Shown here one piece after another: positions 50,958 through 57,466 of a stretch of DNA of 61,490 nt. This DNA comes from Streptomyces sp. NBRC 110035 (lineage in GTDB: Bacteria > Actinomycetota > Actinomycetes > Streptomycetales > Streptomycetaceae), in the NCBI RefSeq assembly GCF_000829695.1, contig NZ_BBNN01000045.1, positions 1 through 61,490 of the forward strand, given 5' to 3'. Both the position numbers and the translations under genes were made by a program. Each line of letters starts with the position of its first letter. Positions within the stretch are counted from its first letter, which is position 1. Below the pieces are notes generated by a model. It ran no database searches. It saw only the letters and a program-made list of their open reading frames with translations, and was not told the origin of the DNA.

Positions 50958-52243
50958 GCGCGACGACACGGACGCCGGACGGAGCCACCGGCCGCGACAC
51001 ACCGGACGGGGAGCGGAACCCCGCCTCGGACCGGAACACCGCGGGCCCGCAGGCCGGCCCCGGCGCGCTGTCGGCCCGCAGGGCGGTCGGCCTGGTCGCC
51101 CGGCGGGAGATCAGCAGCAGGATGCGGACGAAGTCCTTCGTCCTGAGCACCCTGGGGCTGTTGCTCGGGCTCGCCGCCTACGCCCTGGTCGTCGTCGTCG
51201 CCCAGGAGGGGCCGGCCAGGGTCGGTGTCGAACGAGAGGCCTCGGCGCTGCGCCCGGCGCTCGCCGCGGTGGCCGAGGAGACGGGTGACTTCGAGTTCGT
51301 CCCCGTCGAGGGCGACCGCACCGATCGGCTCCTGCGCGACGGGGAACTCTCCGCCGTGATCGGCGGCGGAGCCGACGGGCAGCTCACCCTGTCCGTGGAA
51401 CACGAGGCCGACGAGGACCTGCTCGCCGTGATACGGGCCGCGGCCGCCGAGGAACGCGCCACCAGGGAACTGGAACGCGCGGGCGTGGACCCCGTGGAGT
51501 TCAGGCAACGCGTGGCCTCGGCCACGGTGCAGGTCGACGCCCTGGATTCCTCGGAGAACAGCGCGGCCGAGCAGTTCGCGCTGATCCTCGCCTCCACCGG
51601 TCTGCTGTACTTCTTCTTCGTTTTTTACGGGATCATGCTGGCGCAGGGCGTGGTGGAGGAGAAGACCAGCCGCGTCGTGGAGCTGCTGCTCTCCACCATT
51701 CGCCCCTGGCAGCTCCTCGCCGGGAAACTGATCGGGGTGGCCGTGGCCGGTCTCACCCAGCTCGTGCTGCTCGGCGGCGCGGCGGTGGCCCTCGCGCAGG
51801 GCACCGGCACCGTCACCCTGCCGACCGCCCCGGGCGGGGCCCTGGTGACGCTGGGTGTCTGGTTCCTGCTCGGCTTCTTCCTCTTCGCCGCCATGCTGGC
51901 CGCGGCGGCCGCGCGCGTCTCACGGCAGGAGGACCTCCAGGGGGTGGTGCAACCGGTGATGCTGCTCATCACCACGCCGTTCGTGCTGGGCATAGCCCTG
52001 CTGAGCAAGAACACGCACGACCCGTTGATCGAGTGGCTGTCGCTCGTACCGCCGCTCAGCCCGATCCTGATGCCGGCCCGCATGCTGCTCGGTACCGCCC
52101 CCGTCTGGCAGATCGCCCTCTCCCTGGCCCTGGCGGCCGCCGCGCTGGCCGCGATGACCCGGGTCGCCGGGCGGATGTACGCCAACAGCGTGCTGCGCAG
52201 CGGCTCCAGGGTTCCGCTCGCCGAGGCACTGAGGCTGCGCTGA
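50954..52243 (+). CDS. ABC-2-type permease
   Basis: 429 residues. One N-terminal membrane helix (FVLSTLGLLLGLAAYALVVV), a large extracytoplasmic loop (residues 90-215) and a C-terminal set of five to six helices (ASTGLLYFFFVFYGIMLAQG, VEEKTSRVVELLLSTIRPWQ, LLAGKLIGVAVAGLTQLVLL). This is the NatB/YhaP-like ABC-2 family, with its EEKTSR phrase. It forms a transporter with the preceding ATPase. The first 50 residues are hydrophilic and low in order. Confidence 0.92.
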   Translation: MSATTRTPDGATGRDTPDGERNPASDRNTAGPQAGPGALSARRAVGLVARREISSRMRTKSFVLSTLGLLLGLAAYALVVVVAQEGPARVGVEREASALRPALAAVAEETGDFEFVPVEGDRTDRLLRDGELSAVIGGGADGQLTLSVEHEADEDLLAVIRAAAAEERATRELERAGVDPVEFRQRVASATVQVDALDSSENSAAEQFALILASTGLLYFFFVFYGIMLAQGVVEEKTSRVVELLLSTIRPWQLLAGKLIGVAVAGLTQLVLLGGAAVALAQGTGTVTLPTAPGGALVTLGVWFLLGFFLFAAMLAAAAARVSRQEDLQGVVQPVMLLITTPFVLGIALLSKNTHDPLIEWLSLVPPLSPILMPARMLLGTAPVWQIALSLALAAAALAAMTRVAGRMYANSVLRSGSRVPLAEALRLR

Positions 52244-52249
52244 GGAGGC

Positions 52250-52400
52250 CGCCCCCTGCCCGTCGCCTCCTGTCCGTCGCTCCCTGCCCGTCGCCCGCTC
52301 CTGCCCGTCGCCCGCTCCTGTCCGTCGCTCCCCGCTCCGGTCCGTCACCTCCCCCTCCTGTCCTTCGTCCCCCACTCCGGTTCTTCGTCCCCCACCCCTG
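52250..52400. repeat. Degenerate pyrimidine-rich repeats (about 15 bp)
   Basis: About ten imperfect units of the form CCTGYCCGTCGCYC run from the permease stop almost to the small membrane-peptide gene. The plus strand is nearly all C and T with regular GTC/GTCGC breaks. The units drift from CCTGCCCGTCGC to CCGGTTCTTCGTCCC. No ORF of note on either strand. Confidence 0.75.
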
Positions 52401-52454
52401 TTCGCACCACACCCACCCGGCCCGCCGGGCCATCCGACAACTGAGGAGTACCTC

Positions 52455-52535
52455 ATGAGCACCACCCTCTGGATCGTCATCGCCATCGCCCTCGCCGTCG
52501 CCGTGATCGCGGGGATCAAGAAGAGCCGGGGCTGA
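52455..52535 (+). CDS. 26-residue single-span membrane peptide
   Basis: MSTTLWIVIAIALAVAVIAG, then IKKSRG. One hydrophobic helix and a basic tail, so N-out/C-in is expected. GAGGAG six bases before the ATG. It follows the ABC-2 operon by 211 bases and ends at a strong terminator. It may be a small transporter-associated or immunity peptide. It belongs to no family that I know. Confidence 0.6.
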   Translation: MSTTLWIVIAIALAVAVIAGIKKSRG

Positions 52536-52559
52536 CCCGCCCGATCGGCGCACGTCCCC

Positions 52560-52606
52560 GAGGGGGCTGTGCCCGCGCGTGGACCACGCGCGGGCACAGC
52601 CCCCTC
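52560..52606. terminator. Strong convergent terminator
   Basis: A 23-bp perfect inverted repeat with a one-base centre (arms 52560-52582 and 52584-52606). It lies between the plus-strand small peptide gene (stop 52535) and the minus-strand M16 gene (stop 52613), serving both. Confidence 0.85.
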
Positions 52607-52612
52607 GATCCG

Positions 52613-53929
52613 TCAGAAGCCGAGTTCGCCGGTGGCACCCCGGCGCAGCGGTGCCACCGCTGCCTCGTCGGCGACGACCACGCCCGTGAAACCGGCGGGG
52701 CAAAAGAACCGGTGGGCCGCCTCGACGACCGCGTCGTGCGGTACGCCCCCCAGCAGCGGTCCCCAGTTGTGCAGCCAGTCCGAACCGACACCGACGTGCA
52801 GCAGGTTCGCCAGACCGGACGCCAGCGCGCCCGGCGAGGACATCGCCGTAGCGGTGGAGCCGACCGCGTAGCTCCGGGCGGCGTCCACCTCCCCCGCCGA
52901 CGGCGGCTCGGCCGCCATGCGCTCCAGCTCCGCCCTGATCACCGCGAGGGCCGGCGCGGTGTGCTCGGCGGCGGTGTCGGCCTCGACCATCAGCGTCGAG
53001 GCCCCCGGCACCGACTCCACGCCCGAACCGAGCTGGTAGGCGTACCCCTTCTCCTCCCGCAGGCACGCGACCAGCCGGGAGGCGAAGGATCCGCCGAAGA
53101 CCAACTGCGCGAGATGCAGGGCCGGGTAACCCGGGTCCGTGCGGGGCAGCGCGGGGGCGGCGAGCCGGATCACGCTCTGGACGGCGCCGGGCCGGTCCAC
53201 CCACAGCAGCGGTCCGCCCGCGAACCACGACGACGCGTCGGACCCGTCGCCCGCCGGCCCCGGCTCCCACGACCCGAAGACGTCCGTGACCGCGGCGACG
53301 GCGTCCTTCGGCCGCAGGTCACCGACCAGCACGAGCACCGCGCCCCGGGCGCCCAGATGCCGCGCGTGCAGTGCGGCCAGGTCGTCCGGTGTGCAGGCGG
53401 CTGCCGGTCCGGGTGACGGCTGTCGCAGGGCGGCGGTCCCGTCGCCGTACCGCCGCCGCAGCAGCGCGTGCTGCGCGAGGGCCGCCGGCTGGTGGGTGGC
53501 CAGCCGGATACGGCGTACCAGCGCCTCGCGTCCGGGGCGGACGGCGTCCTCCGTCAGCCGCGGCTCGCGGACGGTCTCGGCGAGCAGGGCGAGCACGTCG
53601 GGCAGGGCGTCGGCCATGGTGTGCCCGGCGAAGGTGAACCGGTGCGCGTCCGCGGCGGCGTCCAGGGTGGCGCCGTGTGCGGCGAGAGCGGCGTCGTGGG
53701 CGTCCGCGTCCCGGTGCGCGGTCCCCCGCAGCAGGGTCGTGGCCAGCAGCTGGCACCGGGTCACTTCACCGGCTTCCCGTGCGGTGTACGGGACGGTGAG
53801 GCGGATCTCCACGACGGGGACGACGGGGGCCGAACAGACCACCACACGCAGTCCGTTGAGGAGGGTGGTGTCGACGTCGGGCAGCGGCAGCCGCCCGCCC
53901 GCGGGGCCCGGCCCCGAGCCCCCGGTCAC
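52613..53929 (-). CDS. M16-family peptidase, probably non-catalytic subunit
   Basis: 438 residues. M16 fold with the C-terminal substrate-binding motif region ALHLAQLVFGGSFASRLVAC, LREEKGYAYQLGSGVES (the R-x-Y type site). No HxxEH zinc motif: the corresponding region reads TRCQLLATTLLRGTAHRD. Such M16 pairs consist of a catalytic and a scaffold subunit. The GTG at 53929 overlaps the stop of the catalytic subunit by four bases. In class V lanthipeptide clusters, M16 pairs are thought to remove the leader peptide. Confidence 0.87.
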   Translation of the reverse strand: MTGGSGPGPAGGRLPLPDVDTTLLNGLRVVVCSAPVVPVVEIRLTVPYTAREAGEVTRCQLLATTLLRGTAHRDADAHDAALAAHGATLDAAADAHRFTFAGHTMADALPDVLALLAETVREPRLTEDAVRPGREALVRRIRLATHQPAALAQHALLRRRYGDGTAALRQPSPGPAAACTPDDLAALHARHLGARGAVLVLVGDLRPKDAVAAVTDVFGSWEPGPAGDGSDASSWFAGGPLLWVDRPGAVQSVIRLAAPALPRTDPGYPALHLAQLVFGGSFASRLVACLREEKGYAYQLGSGVESVPGASTLMVEADTAAEHTAPALAVIRAELERMAAEPPSAGEVDAARSYAVGSTATAMSSPGALASGLANLLHVGVGSDWLHNWGPLLGGVPHDAVVEAAHRFFCPAGFTGVVVADEAAVAPLRRGATGELGF

Positions 53930-55221
53930 GCCGCCCTCCCGCGTACCCCGGCCGGTACGAAGCGCACGACCGCCCGGTGCGAGGAAGCGAGCCGGGCGGC
54001 GGCCCGGCTCACCTGCTCCCCGGTCACCCCGCTCCGTACCAGCTCCGGCAGTGTCTGCGTCAACTCGGCCTCGCCGAACAGTGCTTCGCGCAGGCCGAGC
54101 AGCTGTGCCCGGGTGCCCGGATCGCCGAGTTCGCGCAGCGCCCCCGCGGCCCAGCGCGCGGTCGTGGCACGCAGCAGGCCCGGGTCGACCCCGTCCTTCG
54201 CCAGTGTCTCCAGCGTGCCGTCCAGCGCGGCCAGGACGTCCTCGGCGCCGCGCTCGTGCACGGCGAACAGTGTCAGCAGATCGGGCCCCTTCGTGTCCAG
54301 CGGCAGCCCGAAGAGGCCGCAGCCCACCGAGAGGCTCGTCACCTGCGCGGCGGCCGGCCCGCGACGCAGCAGGGCCTGTCTGCCCTGGCCGAGCAGCGCG
54401 GCCAGGACCAGGTGCGCGAGGTAGTCGGCGCGCTCGGTCACCGGGTCCGGCATCCGGTAACCCACCGCCACGGCGGGCGTCCCGGCGTGCGGGTCGGCGA
54501 CCGTCAGCCGCCGCTCCCGATCCGGTGACGGCTCGTGCGTGTCCGGCGCGGCCACCGACGGACGCGCCGGCACGGATGCGAAGTGGCCGCGCACGAGACG
54601 CTCCGCCGACCCCGGGTCGAACGCGCCGGTCAGTGTCACCACGGCGTTTCCGGGCCCGTAGTGGTCGGCGAAGAACCTTTCGCACCGCGGAATGCCGACG
54701 GCCGCGAGATCGGCGGTTTCGCCGTAACCGTCCCTGGTGTTCTCCGGGCGCGAATGCAGGGCGCCCGGCAGCACCCAGGGGAATGCGCCGTACGGACGAT
54801 TACGCACCATGAGGCGGATCTCCTCGTCGATCACCGCGGTCTGCGTGCGCAGGGTCCGCGCGGAAAGGCAAGGGGCGCGCATTCGGTCCGCTTCGAGCGC
54901 GAGCAGCATTTCCACGGCGGAGGCCGGCGCGGCGGCGTAGTAGACCGTCACGTCCTGGCGGGTTCTGGCGTCACCGACACCGCCGGCGCGCTGGAGCCGG
55001 GGCAGATAGCCCTCGGGCGCCGCACCCCGGCCACCCTGGAAGACAAGATGCTCGAAGAGGTGCGCGAGGCCCGTGTGCTCCTCGGGCTCGGTCCGGAAAC
55101 CGACGCCGTAGTGCACCGCGAGGCCGACCGAGGCGCCGACGGGATGCGGTGCCAGCAGTACCCGCAGACCATTGTCCAATTCCAGGCGGCGCAACTGAGT
55201 CCGGATCACCCGGGCGAGCAT
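53926..55221 (-). CDS. M16-family zinc peptidase, catalytic subunit
   Basis: 431 residues. Inverted zinc motif HLFEH (residues 54-58) in TGLAHLFEHLVFQGG and a downstream acidic segment (MLLALEADRM) that supplies the third ligand. C-terminal part: GSAERLVRGHFASVPARPSV and YLAHLVLAALLGQGRQALLR. Probably cleaves the leader of the precursor encoded divergently 184 bases away. I chose the ATG at 55221 because third-position GC upstream of it is low; the ATG at 55281 has a better-spaced GGAG. Confidence 0.88.
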   Translation of the reverse strand: MLARVIRTQLRRLELDNGLRVLLAPHPVGASVGLAVHYGVGFRTEPEEHTGLAHLFEHLVFQGGRGAAPEGYLPRLQRAGGVGDARTRQDVTVYYAAAPASAVEMLLALEADRMRAPCLSARTLRTQTAVIDEEIRLMVRNRPYGAFPWVLPGALHSRPENTRDGYGETADLAAVGIPRCERFFADHYGPGNAVVTLTGAFDPGSAERLVRGHFASVPARPSVAAPDTHEPSPDRERRLTVADPHAGTPAVAVGYRMPDPVTERADYLAHLVLAALLGQGRQALLRRGPAAAQVTSLSVGCGLFGLPLDTKGPDLLTLFAVHERGAEDVLAALDGTLETLAKDGVDPGLLRATTARWAAGALRELGDPGTRAQLLGLREALFGEAELTQTLPELVRSGVTGEQVSRAAARLASSHRAVVRFVPAGVRGRAA

Positions 55222-55405
55222 AGGCCGAGGCAACCTCCCACTCAACGGCGGGAGTTGACCGATAACGGCCAGTGTCCGCATGCGGCCAACTCCATTGCCA
55301 TCGCGACACCGGCCGGGAAATGGTTCTGGCACGGCCGGAGAACGTGATCACCGAAATCGTCGATCCGGTCACCATCCGATTCCGCTCACACCCATGGGAG
55401 TGAAC

Positions 55406-55585
55406 ATGAACACCGAGTCCCTCATCGCCGGTTACTCCGCCTACGCCGCCGCCGACGAGATCGTTCCCGCGGTCGAGGCCCCGGGCGCCACCATCACCAT
55501 CACCACCTCGTCGCAGGCGTGCATCTCCGCCGCGTCCGCCGTCTCGGCGGTGTCGATCGACAACACCTTCGACCACTCCTGCTGA
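55406..55585 (+). CDS. Lanthipeptide precursor peptide (class V type)
   Basis: 59 residues. The leader-like start MNTESLIAGYSAYAAADEIV is followed by PAVEAPGATITITTSSQACI (21-40) and SAASAVSAVSIDNTFDHSC (41-59). The second half is rich in Thr (29, 31, 33, 34, 54) and Ser (35, 36, 41, 44, 47, 50, 58), with Cys39 and the C-terminal Cys59. No charged residues occur between 25 and 51. That fits a core that is dehydrated, ringed at Cys39 and closed by an AviCys/AviMeCys at Cys59. GGGAG lies five bases before the ATG. A perfect 18-bp terminator follows. The leader/core boundary is not known; somewhere around residues 20-28 is likely. Confidence 0.85.
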   Translation: MNTESLIAGYSAYAAADEIVPAVEAPGATITITTSSQACISAASAVSAVSIDNTFDHSC

Positions 55586-55606
55586 ATCGCGTGATCCGCT
55601 GAGAAG

Positions 55607-55649
55607 CAGGGCGGGTGCCCACCGCCGCAATCGGTGGGCACCCGCCCTG
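55607..55649. terminator. Terminator after the precursor gene
   Basis: 18-bp perfect inverted repeat (55607-55624 and 55632-55649) with a seven-base loop, between the precursor gene and the convergent membrane-protein gene. It probably acts in both directions and stabilises the short precursor mRNA. Confidence 0.88.
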
Positions 55650-55686
55650 TCGCACGATAGCGGGTCGCCGGTTCCCGGCGGTCGGT

Positions 55687-56154
55687 TCACTCGTCCTGGT
55701 AGGACTCGGAGTCCTCGACGCCCGTGTCGGACAGCCCCAGGATGATGGAGGGCAGCGCCGACGACGTCAGCATCAGCGTGGTCAGCAGCCCGGGCATCCG
55801 CTCGATCACCCCGGGGGCGTTCTGGAAGACGACCATGAGCAGAACGACGGCCATGCCGGAGGCGATCGCGCACTGGTACCCGATGAAGGAGACCCGGTCG
55901 CGCAGCCCGCGCTCGCGTTCGTCCAGTCCCGCCACCGGCCGTTCGGCCACGCCCCGGGTCATCGAGCGCAGCACGCCCCACAGCAGCAGCCACAGGGCGA
56001 ATCCCACGAGCCACCACGAGTCGGAGAACGCGTTGCCGTCCGAGACCAGTGAGAGCACCACCATGGCGGCGCTCAGCGCGCAGAGCGAGAGCGCCACGGG
56101 GCGCATGGGGCTGCGGACCGGGCCCGTCGTCACGTCGGAACCTTCCCGGCTCAC
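55687..56154 (-). CDS. Membrane protein paired with the HTH regulator
   Basis: 155 residues, four membrane helices in two hairpins (PVALSLCALSAAMVVLSLVS, WWLVGFALWLLLWGVLR, AIASGMAVVLLMVVFQNAPG, TTLMLTSSALPSIILGL). The polar middle GLDERERGLRDRVSFIGYQC resembles the DUF2178-type proteins found with small XRE regulators. Start overlaps the regulator stop (GTGA). It might sense envelope state or the peptide and pass this to the HTH protein, or give immunity; both are inferences. Confidence 0.75.
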   Translation of the reverse strand: MSREGSDVTTGPVRSPMRPVALSLCALSAAMVVLSLVSDGNAFSDSWWLVGFALWLLLWGVLRSMTRGVAERPVAGLDERERGLRDRVSFIGYQCAIASGMAVVLLMVVFQNAPGVIERMPGLLTTLMLTSSALPSIILGLSDTGVEDSESYQDE

Positions 56155-56423
56155 GTGCGTTCCTCCTTTTTGTACAGCTGGGCAGACAGCGGGGTGAAGG
56201 GTCGACGACTGAAGATCGCTTCGACCGGAAGGTCGAACACGTCGCTGAAGCGGAAGGCCAGATCGAGGCTCGGGAAGTAGTCGCCCCGCTCGATGGCGCC
56301 GATGGTCTGCGGGTGCACCTCCACCAGTTCGGCCAGCGCGACCCTGCTGAGACCGCGCTCCGCGCGCAGCACTCTCAGCTGGTTGTAGATCGGCATTCCC
56401 TCGCGATGGCTCACTGGGCTCAT
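56151..56423 (-). CDS. Small XRE-type HTH regulator of the RiPP cluster
   Basis: 90 residues from the ATG at 56423 (81 from 56396). The HTH reads IYNQLRVLRAERGLSRVALA, ELVEVHPQTIGAIERGDYFP, SLDLAFRFSDVFDLPVEAIF, the compact YozG/Cro family often coupled to a membrane protein. Its predicted promoter holds a box shared with the promoter at 49.96 kb. The -10 ends only about seven bases before 56423, so the message may be leaderless if that ATG is used. Confidence 0.88.
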   Translation of the reverse strand: MSPVSHREGMPIYNQLRVLRAERGLSRVALAELVEVHPQTIGAIERGDYFPSLDLAFRFSDVFDLPVEAIFSRRPFTPLSAQLYKKEERT

Positions 56424-56430
56424 GCGAGGA

Positions 56431-56459
56431 AATGTAGTGCTAACACAACAGCTCGTCAA
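56431..56459 (-). promoter_or_regulatory. Promoter with built-in operator of the HTH gene
   Basis: On the minus strand: -35 TTGACG (56459-56454), then AGC plus TGTTGTGTTAGCAC, then -10 TACATT (56436-56431); spacer 17. The -35 is identical, and so are the first ten bases of the box, to the promoter at 49962-49990, with the same spacing. This suggests autoregulation. Confidence 0.75.
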
Positions 56460-56488
56460 GAAACAGCTACGGGAAGGTAGGCTTACCT

Positions 56489-57466
56489 GTGACCGACGTG
56501 CTCCCGAGCGTGCTCGTGCCGAACATGCCCGACACCCCGGACGCCCTGTGGCCCTTCGCCGAACTGGTGCGCGACACCGGCGCGCGCCGGTTGTGGACGG
56601 GCCAGTCGCTCAAGGTGGAGACCCACCAGGCGTTCGCCCACCTCGCCGGCGCCGGGGTGCGCGTCCCCGTCGGCACCGGCGTGACCCTGATGCCGCTGCG
56701 CCATCCCTACGAGGCCGCCCTGCAGGCCCGCTCCCTCGCCCTGCTGACCGGGAGGACGGTGGTGGCCGGATACGGCGTCGGCGCACCGGCGTTCGTGCGC
56801 AGCCTCAACGGACGGACCTGTCCCAGCCCGCGCACGATGGCCGCCGACTACCTGCGCACGGTCCGTTCGCTGCTCGACGGGGAGATCGTCGACCACGCGG
56901 GCGACTACCACGCGCTGCGGGGGCGGCTGATCCCCATGGACCACCCGGGCGTGGAGGTCGGCGTGGGAGTGCTGCGCCCCAACATGGCCCGCACCGCCGG
57001 CGGCGTCGCGGACGTCGCCATCACCTGGATGACCCCGCCCGGATACGTCGCCGGGACCCTGCTGCCCGCCCTGGAGGAAGGCGCCAAGGACCGGGACGCC
57101 CGCTGCCGCGTCGCGACCGTCGTCCACGTCGCGGTGGAGCGAGGCGGCCGGGACCCGTACGTCCTCGCGCACACGGCCGCCTCCGGGCATCTGGCGGCCG
57201 ACCACTACACCGACATGCTGCGCCGCGCCGGTGTGCGGGCCGATCCGTCCGACCCGAGGGCCGGCGCCGCCGCCCTGGTGGACAGCGGCACCTACGTGTT
57301 CGGCTCGGCGGACCACATAGCCGCCCGCCTCGGCGAGTACCGGGGCGCCGGGGTGGACGAGGTGATCCTCAACTGCGGCGGGGTGCTCTTCACCGAGGGC
57401 CGGGACGCGGCGTTGCGGGACGCCCGGGAGATCATCGAGGCGGTCCGGCGGCGGCACGGTGGCTGA
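56489..57466 (+). CDS. LLM-class F420-dependent oxidoreductase
   Basis: 325 residues. Luciferase-like TIM barrel: LWPFAELVRDTGARRLWTGQ, VRVPVGTGVTLMPLRHPYEA, ARSLALLTGRTVVAGYGVGA and the C-terminal AARLGEYRGAGVDEVILNCG. In class V lanthipeptide clusters such a protein (LxmJ-like) reduces Dha to D-Ala. The precursor core has several Ser flanked by Ala, where D-Ala could arise. GTG start at 56489, divergent from the HTH gene with 65 bases between. Its stop overlaps the next start. Confidence 0.85.
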   Translation: MTDVLPSVLVPNMPDTPDALWPFAELVRDTGARRLWTGQSLKVETHQAFAHLAGAGVRVPVGTGVTLMPLRHPYEAALQARSLALLTGRTVVAGYGVGAPAFVRSLNGRTCPSPRTMAADYLRTVRSLLDGEIVDHAGDYHALRGRLIPMDHPGVEVGVGVLRPNMARTAGGVADVAITWMTPPGYVAGTLLPALEEGAKDRDARCRVATVVHVAVERGGRDPYVLAHTAASGHLAADHYTDMLRRAGVRADPSDPRAGAAALVDSGTYVFGSADHIAARLGEYRGAGVDEVILNCGGVLFTEGRDAALRDAREIIEAVRRRHGG

